NCBI RefSeq assembly: GCF_025574485.1 | Contig: NZ_JAOBPO010000002.1 | Span: forward strand, 188,501 to 252,500 | From: Kordiimonas aquimaris | Lineage (GTDB): Bacteria; Pseudomonadota; Alphaproteobacteria; Sphingomonadales; Kordiimonadaceae | Reading direction: 5' to 3' | Length of the DNA: 64,000 nucleotides | Shown: one piece after another, positions 18,479-27,297 of the stretch | Layout: every line of letters begins with the position of its first letter | Numbering within the stretch: position 1 is the stretch's first letter | The notes under the pieces: generated by a model | What the model was told of the DNA's origin: nothing | The model's input: the letters and a program-made list of their open reading frames with translations, nothing else | Databases searched by the model: none | Made by a program: the position numbers and the translations under genes

Positions 18479-19012
18479 TTATTTGCGGTACATGTCAGCA
18501 GGCTTGGTTTTGCGGTTTGTCTCCGCCAGATGCGCCGCAGCTTCAGCTAGCCTTATGTGTACAGCGTTGCTTGCGCCGGGACCAGGTGCAAATGCAATGT
18601 TTTTTTCATCAATTGGGTCACCCTTTACATCGTGAATTTGCAACTCGTTTAACGGTTCGCCCGTAGTGCGGTCAATCAGCAAAATAGGTTCAGTGCCTTT
18701 GCCGTAAACATGTGTGTTGCCCCATTGTGCTATGGCAATCATAACGGTTTGCAAAGCACGCCCCTTGTCCGTTAATGCGTATGCGTGTGTTGTGCCGCGG
18801 TCAGCAAAGATAGTGCGCTTAAAGACGCCTTCACTCACTAATGTATTCAGGCGACTAGCCAATAAATTTTTTGCAATACCGGTGTTTTTCCTGAATTCGC
18901 CGAAGCGTGTGGCACCGTAGAAAGCCTCACGTACAATCAGTAATGTCCAGTGATCACCGATAATATTAAGTGCACCGGCTATGGGGCATGTTTGTGTGTG
19001 AGAACGTGACAT
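18479..19012 (-). CDS. HxlR-family transcriptional regulator
   Basis: 177 residues: an N-terminal HxlR winged helix (residues about 8-100) followed by a 75-residue extension of unknown role. The family marker CPIAGALNIIGDHWTLLIVRE is present, with Cys9 at the position used as a thiol sensor in YodB/HypR-type members. RFGEFRKNTGIAKNLLASRLNTL is the recognition region. It is divergent from the SDR and isomerase genes at 19123-20483, which are its likely targets. The intergenic region holds an inverted repeat TGGTT-N9-AACCA. Confidence 0.88.
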   Translation of the reverse strand: MSRSHTQTCPIAGALNIIGDHWTLLIVREAFYGATRFGEFRKNTGIAKNLLASRLNTLVSEGVFKRTIFADRGTTHAYALTDKGRALQTVMIAIAQWGNTHVYGKGTEPILLIDRTTGEPLNELQIHDVKGDPIDEKNIAFAPGPGASNAVHIRLAEAAAHLAETNRKTKPADMYRK

Positions 19013-19055
19013 TTTTCATCCATTTTGAGTATTTATGGCGCATGTTTATCATTAT

Positions 19056-19074
19056 TGGTTGCAAAATTAAACCA
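19056..19074. promoter_or_regulatory. possible HxlR operator
   Basis: Inverted repeat TGGTT (19056-19060), nine bases, AACCA (19070-19074), in the 110-base region between the HxlR gene and the SDR gene. A second, weaker one, TTAC-N5-GTAA, lies at 19081-19093. Placement fits a shared operator; neither matches a known consensus. Confidence 0.35.
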
Positions 19075-19122
19075 TTATTATTACTTATGGTAATATAGCG
19101 TATTCATTACGAAAGGATTGCG

Positions 19123-19869
19123 GTGTTGAAGAAATCTGATAGCAAACCGGCCTGCGTTATTATCGGTGCAGGCGATGATACGGGTGCTGCGATAGCGCGC
19201 GCTTTTGCGCGTGAAGGCATGACTGTTTGTCTTGTCCGCAGGCCGCGCCATGCTGATGCACTACAAGCATTGGCTGATAGTATCATTCAGGATGGAGGTA
19301 GTGCGGTTGCAATGCCAGCAGATGCACGCGATGAAGACGCTATGTCTGCCTTGTTCAATAAGGTAGAAGCAGATATTGGCCCCATTGAAGTTGCTGTTTT
19401 TAACATTGGTGCCAATGTTCGTTTTTCAATCATGGAAACAACAGCGCGCGTATACAGAAAAGTATGGGAAATGGCCTGCTTTGCAGGATTTCTTATGGGA
19501 CGTGAAGCTGCCAAGCACATGCTTAAACGTGAACGTGGCACAATCATTTTTACCGGTGCCAGCGCAAGTGTGCGTGGCAGTAGCGGCTTTTCAGCATTTG
19601 CAGGCGCAAAAGCTGCGCTTAGGGCGCTTGCTCAGTCTATGGCGCGTGAACTTGGTCCCAAAAACATTCATGTGGCGCATACTGTCATTGACGGCGCGAT
19701 TGACTCTAATTTCATTCGCGAGATTATCCCGCAGGTGGATGATATGCGGGAACAAAATGCAATTTTAAACCCTGACCACATCGCAGAAAATTATGTGATG
19801 CTGCATAACCAGCCGCGCACGGCGTGGACGCATGAACTAGACCTAAGACCCTGGAAAGAAAATTGGTAG
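19123..19869 (+). CDS. short-chain dehydrogenase/reductase, atypical subgroup with Phe for catalytic Tyr
   Basis: 248 residues from GTG 19123 (AAAGGA at 19112-19117). The Rossmann start is IIGAGDDTGAAIARAFA, a broken form of the usual TGxxxGIG. The middle has NIGAN for NNAG, and the active-site region reads GASASVRG...FAGAK, so the YxxxK motif has Phe in place of Tyr while Lys is kept. This is the pattern of the SDR subgroup called c10, which lacks the standard proton donor; its reaction is not established. It is followed after 8 bases by the isomerase gene and the two surely form an operon, divergent from the HxlR regulator. Confidence 0.85.
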   Translation: MLKKSDSKPACVIIGAGDDTGAAIARAFAREGMTVCLVRRPRHADALQALADSIIQDGGSAVAMPADARDEDAMSALFNKVEADIGPIEVAVFNIGANVRFSIMETTARVYRKVWEMACFAGFLMGREAAKHMLKRERGTIIFTGASASVRGSSGFSAFAGAKAALRALAQSMARELGPKNIHVAHTVIDGAIDSNFIREIIPQVDDMREQNAILNPDHIAENYVMLHNQPRTAWTHELDLRPWKENW

Positions 19870-19880
19870 GAACTTGATTG

Positions 19881-20483
19881 ATGGCAAAAACAATAGACTT
19901 TATCTTCGATTTTGGCAGTCCTAATGCTTACTTGGCTCATCGTGCAATAGACAGTGTGCTGGCAGGTACTGATACTAAAGTGAATTACATTCCTTGTTTG
20001 CTTGGCGGTATTTTTAAAGCTACAGGCAATCAGGCGCCGATGATGGCGTTTGGCAGCATTAAAGGGAAACTGGATTACGAACGCCTTGAGATGATGCGTT
20101 TTATCAAGAAGCACGGTTTGACCAAGTTTCATTTCAATTCGAATTTTCCGGTTAATACACTGCTGTTGATGCGCGGTGCTATTGCGGCAAAGCAAGATGG
20201 TTATCTGTTGGATTACATTGAGGCAGGCCTCACTGCTATGTGGGAAGATGACAAAAAAATGGATGATCCGGATGTGTTTGTTTCGGTGATGACCGACGCT
20301 GGTTTTGATGGCGGCGCATTGCTTGCCAAAACAGCTGACCCAGATATTAAAGCACAGCTTGTTGCAAACACTGCTGCTGCTGTGGCGCGCGGTGCATTTG
20401 GTATTCCGACTTTTTATGTTGGCGACGAGATGTTTTTCGGCAAAGATCGCCTAAGACAAGTGGTCGAAGAAGCGCAACAATAG
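19881..20483 (+). CDS. 2-hydroxychromene-2-carboxylate isomerase / DsbA-like kappa-GST family
   Basis: 200 residues from ATG 19881 (AGGA at 19868-19871; the TTG at 19878 is less likely). It has the thioredoxin-like fold with a DsbA helical insert used by HCCA isomerase, the glutathione-dependent enzyme of naphthalene breakdown, and by kappa-class GSTs. Landmarks are FDFGSPNAYLAHRAI with the catalytic Ser, the glutathione-binding LLGGIFKATGNQAP, NTLLLMRGA, and GAFGIPTFYVGDEMFFGKDRL at the end. No other naphthalene genes are present, so it is more likely a general detoxification isomerase. It is the second gene of the SDR operon. Confidence 0.87.
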   Translation: MAKTIDFIFDFGSPNAYLAHRAIDSVLAGTDTKVNYIPCLLGGIFKATGNQAPMMAFGSIKGKLDYERLEMMRFIKKHGLTKFHFNSNFPVNTLLLMRGAIAAKQDGYLLDYIEAGLTAMWEDDKKMDDPDVFVSVMTDAGFDGGALLAKTADPDIKAQLVANTAAAVARGAFGIPTFYVGDEMFFGKDRLRQVVEEAQQ

Positions 20484-20681
20484 CAATTTTAAAGTTCTGG
20501 ATATACTAGACTTCACATCAAACTATACGAATGTGTTATGAATTTCGGTGCCACACTGTTTGTTGGTAACCTTTAGTTCATATTTTGTGTGTAATTCAGT
20601 GCTGAGTTGAAGTTTGACGCTATGGGGAGCTGGCAAACATAATTATTTGCTCTGACCAGCAGGATCAACAAGCGTGAAACG

Positions 20682-21467
20682 ATGATATCACTAACACAAA
20701 TTAAGTGCTTGCGGCGTGTTGCTTTCGTTACATTAAGTTGTTTGGCATTTCCTGTTGCCAGTGCAGGTCAGAACCTATCTGGAAAAGCTGTAAGTATCGA
20801 GATAGCAGGTGTTATTATCCCTGGTCTTTTTGATATGGGGAACCCGGGGCCATACAACGAGATATACGACCTTATTACAGCCGACTATACTCAGCCAATT
20901 AGACTGAGAGCTCTTCCAATTCGCCGTGCGCGTCGTTCGTTTTTTGGCGAAAGATCGGACTGTATTTTTGTAGGGTCTGCAACACCGCGCGTTTATGCGG
21001 AGCGAGGTATGACGGCTGATGATCTCGTGTTTTCCAAGTCAATCAATAGTATTTCCATGATGGCTTATACGCGGCCAGGCGAGCCTGTGATTCGTAGTGA
21101 AGATGACCTGGAAGGCAAGCTGATTGCGCTTGATGCGGGTGCTGGTAGCGTCGATTTTGTCAAGCCATTGTTTTTACCGGAATCAACAGGCGCTATTCAA
21201 ACGAACACACCTGCTCAGGCTTTTGCTCTACTTGAACAGAGACGTGTCGATGTTGCTGTGGCTTTTGACTATGACGTTAGCCTTTTGATGAAGCGTGATC
21301 CTGCTATCGCCAATTTCGAGTTTGAGGCCGATTACAGTATTGTGAGCAATGAAGATGTGCTGGTTTGCCGGCGCAGCAAACAGGTGGAAGAGTTGATGTC
21401 GCATGTTAATGACAAGCTTGAAGCTTTGCGCGCTAGTGGCCGATTAAGCGAAATCACCGGCAATTAG
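20682..21467 (+). CDS. periplasmic solute-binding-protein-like protein (third copy)
   Basis: 261 residues with a signal peptide at about 1-30 (VAFVTLSCLAFPVASAGQ). The body reads as a type II periplasmic binding protein: LPIRRARRSFFGERSDCIFVG, then SINSISMMAYTRPGEPV, EDDLEGKLIALDAGAGSVDFV, an RRVDVAVAFDYDVSLL block, and a C-terminal helix. It lines up in outline with the paired genes at 4932-6555 (the VDVAVAFDY and VDAVLAVDF blocks) but is far from them in sequence. No transporter genes are nearby, so a sensory or orphan role is possible. It is convergent with the helicase gene, 20 bases apart. The 198 bases before it hold nothing I can name. Confidence 0.6.
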   Translation: MISLTQIKCLRRVAFVTLSCLAFPVASAGQNLSGKAVSIEIAGVIIPGLFDMGNPGPYNEIYDLITADYTQPIRLRALPIRRARRSFFGERSDCIFVGSATPRVYAERGMTADDLVFSKSINSISMMAYTRPGEPVIRSEDDLEGKLIALDAGAGSVDFVKPLFLPESTGAIQTNTPAQAFALLEQRRVDVAVAFDYDVSLLMKRDPAIANFEFEADYSIVSNEDVLVCRRSKQVEELMSHVNDKLEALRASGRLSEITGN

Positions 21468-21487
21468 CGCGCTTACATTAATCTAAA

Positions 21488-23677
21488 TTAATCAGTTTTC
21501 TTTCGCCGCAGCGGCGTGTCGCCGCCAGCTGTTGATGCACTTTTGCCTTTGTTCGCTTTATTGGCAGATTTAAACGCTGGTTTACCTTGTGCTTTCAATG
21601 CTGCATCGCGTTCTTTTCGCTGTGCATTTGTCCATTTTGGCTTTTTCTTTTTCGGTGTATCTTTCGCAGGCTTTGTTTTACCGGGTTTTGATTTTACTTT
21701 TGGTAAATCATCACCAACCGGCGGTGTGTATGCTGATTTTTCAGCTTTAGGTGAGGGCGCTTTTGTGGCTGCAGGCGTAGCCTTCTTGGCATAGGGCTTG
21801 TCAGCCTTTGGCTTATCTTTCCATTCAGGCTTCTCACCTTTAGGCTTGTCTTTCCAAGCCGGTTTTTCGCCGCGGGGCTTGTCGTTCTTTGGTTTATCTT
21901 TCCATGCAGGTTTTTTATCGTCACGACTGTATGGTTTTTTATCGCGATCAAATGGTTTGTGGTCACGCTTTGGCTTGTCACCATATGATTTGCGCTCAGT
22001 GTTTCCACCGTCTGTGGCGGGCGCTGGGCTACGCAGTACATCAACGGAAATAGATTTTTCTAGCTTGCGATTAGGTCCAAGTGCTGAAAGCAACTTATCA
22101 GAGATGCCTTTGGCTAATTCCACGTGTGTATTGTCATCATTGATACGAATAGCGCCGATATCTTTTTTGGTGATATCAGCAGCTTTACAGAGCATCGGTA
22201 ACAACCATCGGGGCTCCGCCTTGTGTTTGCGGCCAACAGATAGTGAAACCCATGTGCCGTCAGCAAAGTCCTGGCGTTGCTCTCTGGGTTTGCGTTCACG
22301 CGGGTTGCGGTCACGGCCTTCACCGCGCACATAGCCACTGTCACGCAGTGGACCGTCGTCCGTTAATTCTTCCGGTGCAGGCTGGTTGCCAATACGCATA
22401 CGTACGAGTGCCGTTGCAATTTGCTCGGCACTGTGATGGCCCATCAGTTGCTCGATGAGCGGCTTTTCTTCATCTGTTACTGGTTCGGTAAATGATGGAT
22501 CACTAAGGAAACGTTCATTGTCGCGCGCTGTAATTTCTTCAACTGATGGCGGTTTTCCCCATGCCGCATCAATTTTGGCATTCTCCAACAGGCGTTCTGT
22601 GCGGCGGCGTGCGTTGTATGGCACAATTAATGTACAAACACCCTTGCGACCAGCGCGCCCTGTCCGGCCACTACGGTGCAGCAGGATTTCCTTGTTTTTA
22701 GGAATGTCGGCATGAATTACGAGTTCCAGACCTGGTAAGTCAATGCCGCGCGCAGCAACATCTGTTGCTACACACACACGCGCCCGACCATCACGCATGG
22801 CTTGCAGTGCATGTGTGCGTTCTTTCTGGCTCAACTCACCGGACAAAGCCACAACGGAAAAGCCGCGGTTGTTCAGCCGCGCTGTCATGTGGTTAACCGT
22901 TGCACGTGTGCTGCAGAAAATAATGGTGTTTTGTGCATCAAAATAACGGATCACATTGATGATCGCGTTCTCGCGGTCGCTTGGTGCCATCACCATGGCG
23001 CGGTATTCAATGTCCAGATGCTGCTTGTCGTCAGTTTTGGTAGTTACACGCACGGCATTGCGTTGATAGCGTTTGGCAAGGCCAGTGATTGTGCGCGGTA
23101 CAGTGGCAGAGAACATCAGCGTACGACGTGTTTCTGGCGCAGAACCTAACATAAATTCCAGGTCATCACGGAAACCAAGATCGAGCATTTCGTCTGCTTC
23201 ATCAAGCACGATGGCGCGTAGTGCTGACATATCAAGCGATGCGCGTTCAATGTGGTCGCGCAAACGGCCAGGCGTGCCTACAACAATGTGTGCGCCGCGG
23301 TCGAGGTTGCGGCGTTCTGTGCGCATATCCATACCGCCTACACATGACGCAATAACGGCACCGGTTGGTGCATAAAGCCAGTCCAGTTCGCGTTTTACCT
23401 GCAGGGCTAGTTCACGTGTTGGTGCGATAACCAGTGCCAGCGGTGTGTTGGCAGCGATAAATCGTTCCGCGCCTTCTAGAATGGTAGGGGCTATGGCGAT
23501 ACCAAATGCTACCGTTTTGCCGGAGCCTGTTTGTGCGGAAACAAGCGCATCTGCGCCGTCAAGCTCTGGTGCGAGCATTGCCTTTTGTACCGGCGTTAGC
23601 TCGGTGTAACCGCGATTAGCAAGGGCTTGCGCCAATCCAGGAGCAATGCCGGATGCGATGCCATCAATTTCTGTCAT
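21488..23677 (-). CDS. DEAD-box RNA helicase with Lys/Pro-rich C-terminal tail
   Basis: 729 residues from ATG 23677; a longer frame to 23707 exists but adds MPPWRTRKNN, unlike the family. The Q motif and helicase motifs are complete: SAQTGSGKT, PTRELA, VGTPGRL, DEAD, SAT, then the second RecA domain with VATDVAARGID and HRSGRTGRAGRKG. After it come a DbpA-type RNA-binding domain (WVSLSVGRKHKAEPRWLLPML) and a long low-complexity tail of repeated KPAWKDKPK / KPRGEKP units. DeaD/CsdA-type helicases unwind ribosomal or mRNA structure, often in the cold. The tail is expected to be disordered and RNA-binding. Confidence 0.93.
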   Translation of the reverse strand: MTEIDGIASGIAPGLAQALANRGYTELTPVQKAMLAPELDGADALVSAQTGSGKTVAFGIAIAPTILEGAERFIAANTPLALVIAPTRELALQVKRELDWLYAPTGAVIASCVGGMDMRTERRNLDRGAHIVVGTPGRLRDHIERASLDMSALRAIVLDEADEMLDLGFRDDLEFMLGSAPETRRTLMFSATVPRTITGLAKRYQRNAVRVTTKTDDKQHLDIEYRAMVMAPSDRENAIINVIRYFDAQNTIIFCSTRATVNHMTARLNNRGFSVVALSGELSQKERTHALQAMRDGRARVCVATDVAARGIDLPGLELVIHADIPKNKEILLHRSGRTGRAGRKGVCTLIVPYNARRRTERLLENAKIDAAWGKPPSVEEITARDNERFLSDPSFTEPVTDEEKPLIEQLMGHHSAEQIATALVRMRIGNQPAPEELTDDGPLRDSGYVRGEGRDRNPRERKPREQRQDFADGTWVSLSVGRKHKAEPRWLLPMLCKAADITKKDIGAIRINDDNTHVELAKGISDKLLSALGPNRKLEKSISVDVLRSPAPATDGGNTERKSYGDKPKRDHKPFDRDKKPYSRDDKKPAWKDKPKNDKPRGEKPAWKDKPKGEKPEWKDKPKADKPYAKKATPAATKAPSPKAEKSAYTPPVGDDLPKVKSKPGKTKPAKDTPKKKKPKWTNAQRKERDAALKAQGKPAFKSANKANKGKSASTAGGDTPLRRKKTD

Positions 23678-23836
23678 GTTGTTCTTTCGGGTGCGCCAGG
23701 GCGGCAACAGGTGCGGCAGGCGGGGCGCAGTATCTATTAAATGCTGACTGTATCAGCGCGTAAGGCGCACGCTCTAGCACCATTTTGTCTGTCAGACAAA
23801 TTATATTAGCAACGATTGTCACAAGCTTAAGTAAGC

Positions 23837-23866
23837 AGCAAGGCTTCAGTTTACTGAAACCTTGCT
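23837..23866. terminator. strong hairpin between helicase promoter region and membrane gene
   Basis: A 13-bp stem AGCAAGGCTTCAG / CTGAAACCTTGCT with loop TTTA and one mismatch. It lies downstream of the minus-strand membrane gene at 23906 and could end it, but the U-run is poor in both directions. Confidence 0.45.
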
Positions 23867-23905
23867 TTGATATCAAAAAAACAGTGGCAAAAGTTATGCC
23901 TTGGT

Positions 23906-24319
23906 TCAGGCGTCAGTTTCGTTCGTTTTATTGCTGCCGCGTAGCCTGTTGATCGTGTCCGGTAAGAATAGCAGTACCGTTATGGCAGCGCCGGGCATCA
24001 ATGCACGGTGAATGATGTTTGCCAGTTCAATGGTTGGGTAATTGGGTGCAATAAACGCTAAAAAGAAAATGCTTAGACCGAGTGTGGTCAGCGCAACAGG
24101 AAGGACAAGCGCTGTCATGATGTGCCCGGCACCCTGCATTTTGCTGACAATCCATTTCGCGCCGTACCATGGTAGTAGCGCAGTTAGGATGCACAGAACA
24201 ACTACACTCAGGAGATAACCCCACGAAAAGCCGGTAAAACCGCTAACAAAATACTTTGAGGCAAAGTAAGCAGCAAAGAAAAGCCACCAAAGGATGGTTT
24301 GTATTTTGGATGCCTGCAT
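23906..24319 (-). CDS. hypothetical four-helix membrane protein
   Basis: 137 residues with four predicted membrane spans: ILWWLFFAAYFASKYFVSG, YLLSVVVLCILTALLPW, MTALVLPVALTTLGLSIFFLAF, and a final ALMPGAAITVLLFL before a polar tail RLRGSNKTNETDA. AGGAGATGACATT stands just before the ATG, a good ribosome-binding site. I recognise no family and no conserved polar residue inside the helices. It is transcribed alone, ahead of the helicase on the same strand but 230 bases away and past a hairpin. Confidence 0.65.
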   Translation of the reverse strand: MQASKIQTILWWLFFAAYFASKYFVSGFTGFSWGYLLSVVVLCILTALLPWYGAKWIVSKMQGAGHIMTALVLPVALTTLGLSIFFLAFIAPNYPTIELANIIHRALMPGAAITVLLFLPDTINRLRGSNKTNETDA

Positions 24320-24483
24320 AATGTCATCTCCTAACCGTCATGTGTAGGAAACAACTGTAATGCGATATGTGCGGTGTTTGCTCATGTCTTGCGGTGAACC
24401 GTAAGACGGTTGCGGCTATGTGTTAATATACGCCAAATCAACCCCTGTTACCCCATGTGACGGGGTTCGATTCATGGGAAGTG

Positions 24484-24516
24484 AAAAGCCCCCTCTCGCA
24501 CTGAGAGGAGACTTTT
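24484..24516 (-). terminator. rho-independent terminator on the minus strand
   Basis: CCTCTC/GAGAGG with a five-base loop, at 24492-24508. Read on the minus strand the stem is followed by GGGCTTTTC, so it fits the end of the small gene that stops at 24550. Confidence 0.6.
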
Positions 24517-24549
24517 AGCCATAGCTTTAGTGGATTATTCAGTTCTTGA

Positions 24550-24828
24550 TCACTTACGCAATGTCACAATTTGCCATGCATCAATCTCTTTTTCCTCAAA
24601 GAAATCGCGATCCATTTCACCTGCTACGTAAACAGCTTCACCTGCTTTGTATGTAGCGTCACACTTGCAACAATGGCTACAGTTCTTACTTTCTATACAT
24701 GCATGTTTGAGAGGAGCCCCGTGTGCTAAAACATGAAAAACGCGTGAGACGCGTACAAAATTTGGCACAGTTACTTGACCGAAAATACCGCATTCCGGGC
24801 ACGCGTTTCCGTTTTGGGCTGGATGCAT
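24550..24828 (-). CDS. small cysteine-rich protein, start uncertain
   Basis: The C-terminal 45 residues look like real protein: a cysteine cluster CSHCCKC followed by DATYKAGEAVYVAGEMDRDFF and ending in WQIVTLRK. A minus-strand terminator lies just beyond the stop. The start is the problem: the only ATG in frame (24828) and a GTG at 24768 both lie inside the opposite-strand DUF4112 gene, and the CPEC part upstream is probably only the mirror of that gene. So the true gene is either short with an unusual start, or it is the surviving end of a longer gene that was cut. The clustered cysteines suggest metal binding. Confidence 0.35.
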   Translation of the reverse strand: MHPAQNGNACPECGIFGQVTVPNFVRVSRVFHVLAHGAPLKHACIESKNCSHCCKCDATYKAGEAVYVAGEMDRDFFEEKEIDAWQIVTLRK

Positions 24829-25061
24829 TAATCGGTTTAATCCCGGGCGTTGGTGACACGATCACGGCAGTGCTCGCTGGCTGGATTATCTATCAGGCTC
24901 ATAAGTGCGGTGTGCCGTTTTCTATTAAGCTGCGTATGGCTGTTAATGTGTTTATTGATTGGTTCATTGGCCTTATTCCGCTTCTCGGTGACCTATTCGA
25001 TATTGGATGGCAGGCTAATTACCGCAATGCACAGCTGTTGTCGGGCTACCTAGAAAACTAA
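24723..25061 (+). CDS. DUF4112 family membrane protein
   Basis: 112 residues starting at GTG 24723 behind GAGGAG (24711-24716). The family pattern is clear: RRVQNLAQLLDRKYRIPGT, then FGLDALIGLIPGVGDTITAV entering the first membrane helix, and a second GLIPLLGDLFDIGW motif, with NYRNAQLL at the end. Proteins of this family are small inner-membrane proteins of unknown role, with two PGVGD-like turns. Single gene, 114 bases before the gamma-glutamyltransferase gene. Confidence 0.88.
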   Translation: MLKHEKRVRRVQNLAQLLDRKYRIPGTRFRFGLDALIGLIPGVGDTITAVLAGWIIYQAHKCGVPFSIKLRMAVNVFIDWFIGLIPLLGDLFDIGWQANYRNAQLLSGYLEN

Positions 25062-25175
25062 AGTTTGAATTCATTGCCTGCTATACAACGCACAGAGCCC
25101 AGCTTCTGTTTACTTTTGCACCGCTGCTGGCTAGGGTTTGCTTTGTGGGTTTACTAAGTCAAACAGGGGTCTTTT

Positions 25176-27110
25176 ATGTTGTCACGTTTTCGTCTTTCAT
25201 CCTTTAAATCAGCGGCGCGGTCTTCCGTGTTTGCGGCTGCAGTATGCAGCATTGGTATGCTTGGCGCTGGTGCACCGGCAACGGCACAAACGCTCAAGCC
25301 GGTGTTGCACGGCAAGCACTGGGTTGCGGTAACAGGTAAACCGCTGGCTGCCACGGCTGGCAGCATGACCTTTACGCGCGGTGGCAATGCGGTGGATGCA
25401 GCTTGCGCCATGCTCGCTGCTACCAGCACTATGTGGGACACGCTTGGCTGGGGCGGTGAAACACAGGCGCTGATTTACAATCCGAAAACCGGTAAAGTCA
25501 TCGGTATCAATGCGCTGGGTGTGGCGCCCACTGGTGCAACGCCGGAATTCTTCAAGGGTAAAGGTATGGCATACCCGCCTGAATACGGCCCGCTTGCTGC
25601 CGTCACACCCGGTACACCAGGCGGGTTGATGGTAATGTTGGCTGAATACGGAAAGCTAAGCCTTGCTGAAGTGCTGGCACCGGCCATGCAGATGGCTGAT
25701 GGATATCCGATTGAGGAAAATCAGGCCGATAACATTGAGGGCCGCAAAGAGTTGCTCTCAAGCTGGAAATATTCCCGCGAAGTGTTTTTGCCGCATCTGA
25801 ACGATGATGACAGTCAAGAGCGTGCAGCGCCTTACGCTGGTGAAATTTTTCAGCAGCACAAGTTGTTAGCGACTCTCCAAAAGCTTGTGGATACCGAAGC
25901 TGCGGCACTGGCAGCCGGTAAAAGCCGCAAAGAAGCAATTTATGCAGCTTATGACCGTTTTTACCGCGGTGATATCGCAGAGGAAATGGTTCGTGGTTCC
26001 AAAGAATACGGCGGCTTGATCACGATGGAAGATCTGGATAAATGGCAGGTCTACATCGAGGAACCAGTAAGCACCAATTACAAAGGTGTGGATGTTTACA
26101 AGCTGACCACGTGGGTGCAGGGGCCAGTGCTTTTGCAAGCGCTGAACATTCTTGAGAAGCTTGATCTGAAAAAAATGGGCTACAATTCACTGGATTACAT
26201 TCATGCGCTTTATCAAGCGATGAACTTGTCATTTGCAGACCGTGATTTCTATTACGGTGACCCATATGTGGCACCTGAAGAGCCAATTGGTGGTCTGTTG
26301 TCAAAAGAATATGCAGCACAGCGGCGCGCGCAAATCAACTGGGACAAAAACGACGAAAACGTTAAGCCGGGTGATCCGTATCCGTTTCAGGGCGGTGAAA
26401 ACCCATACACTGACCTGCTTGAAAAATGGACACCCATTCCACCGGAAGCTTCGGGCGAAGGCGCAGATGGTTTTCAAGTTGCGGAAAACCTGACGCCGAA
26501 CCTGATGACAGATGATGAAGCGTTTCTCGCGGGAACAACATCCATTCAAGCGGCAGACGAAGAAGGTTGGGTTGTATCCATCACGCCGAGCGGCGGTTGG
26601 ATACCAGCGTTTATTGCAGGTGAAACCGGCGTTGGCCTTAGCCAGCGTATGCAAAGCTTCGTTCTTGATGAAAGCCTGAACCCGTTTAATGTTGTGGCAC
26701 CGGGCAAGCGTCCGCGTGCAACGTTGACACCAAGCCTTGCACTTAAAGACGGCAAGCCGCTGATGGCCTTTTCGGTACAAGGCGGCGACAGTCAGGATCA
26801 GAACCTGCTGCAGTTTTTCCTCAACATGATTGAGTTCGACATGAACGTGCAGGAAGCGGTTGAGGCACACAATGTCACCAGTTATCAGATGCAAAGCTCG
26901 TTCGGCGCGCACAAATCAGAGCCGGGCCGCATTCAGGTGACAGGCAAAGTGTCTGAGTGGGTGCGCGGTGAGCTGACCAAGCGTGGTTACCGTGTTGAGA
27001 TTGTGAACCGGACCTACAGCCCTGTGACTGCGATCTATTTTGATCACAAAACAGGATCTATGTGGGGCGGTGCCAGCGACAGCGGCGATGACTACGGTAT
27101 AGCCTGGTAG
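25176..27110 (+). CDS. gamma-glutamyltransferase family protein, periplasmic
   Basis: 644 residues with a signal peptide to about residue 37 (ATAQ). The family start is seen at KPLAATAGSMTFTRGGNAVDAACAM, and the autoprocessing nucleophile is Thr454 in GTTSIQAAD, so a large subunit of about 415 and a small one of about 190 residues are expected. The normal TTHxxVxD motif has Ser in place of His here. A phrase GGDSQDQNLLQFFLNMIEFDMNVQEAV is the usual C-terminal domain. GGTs split or transfer the gamma-glutamyl group of glutathione and peptides. The neighbours, secreted amidohydrolase and metallohydrolase fusions, fit extracellular peptide or amide use. Confidence 0.9.
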   Translation: MLSRFRLSSFKSAARSSVFAAAVCSIGMLGAGAPATAQTLKPVLHGKHWVAVTGKPLAATAGSMTFTRGGNAVDAACAMLAATSTMWDTLGWGGETQALIYNPKTGKVIGINALGVAPTGATPEFFKGKGMAYPPEYGPLAAVTPGTPGGLMVMLAEYGKLSLAEVLAPAMQMADGYPIEENQADNIEGRKELLSSWKYSREVFLPHLNDDDSQERAAPYAGEIFQQHKLLATLQKLVDTEAAALAAGKSRKEAIYAAYDRFYRGDIAEEMVRGSKEYGGLITMEDLDKWQVYIEEPVSTNYKGVDVYKLTTWVQGPVLLQALNILEKLDLKKMGYNSLDYIHALYQAMNLSFADRDFYYGDPYVAPEEPIGGLLSKEYAAQRRAQINWDKNDENVKPGDPYPFQGGENPYTDLLEKWTPIPPEASGEGADGFQVAENLTPNLMTDDEAFLAGTTSIQAADEEGWVVSITPSGGWIPAFIAGETGVGLSQRMQSFVLDESLNPFNVVAPGKRPRATLTPSLALKDGKPLMAFSVQGGDSQDQNLLQFFLNMIEFDMNVQEAVEAHNVTSYQMQSSFGAHKSEPGRIQVTGKVSEWVRGELTKRGYRVEIVNRTYSPVTAIYFDHKTGSMWGGASDSGDDYGIAW

Positions 27111-27121
27111 AAATCATGAAT

Positions 27122-27153
27122 GCAGGTTGCTGTCGATTAAGGCAGCAACCTGC
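27122..27153. terminator. hairpin after gamma-glutamyltransferase gene
   Basis: A perfect 11-bp stem GCAGGTTGCTG / CAGCAACCTGC, loop of ten bases, 11 bases after the stop codon. There is no U-run after it, so it may protect the mRNA end or be rho-related and not a standard intrinsic terminator. Confidence 0.5.
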
Positions 27154-27297
27154 CAGCTCGACTGGATGCTTGTGAGTTCTCAGAATCAGTAAGCTATAAT
27201 GCATAAGTTTCGGCAGTTTTTGCGCGCCAGTTGGTTGGTAAATAGCTCATATGCTAGTATCATCTCATCAACGTCACTGGAAAGGTCAGGATTTTAG

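Noticed and set aside
24451-24480. Stretch resembling a tRNA T-arm (GGTTCGATTC)
   Set aside because: No pairing T-stem, acceptor or anticodon arm can be built around it, and no integrase is near, so neither tRNA remnant nor attachment site is supported.
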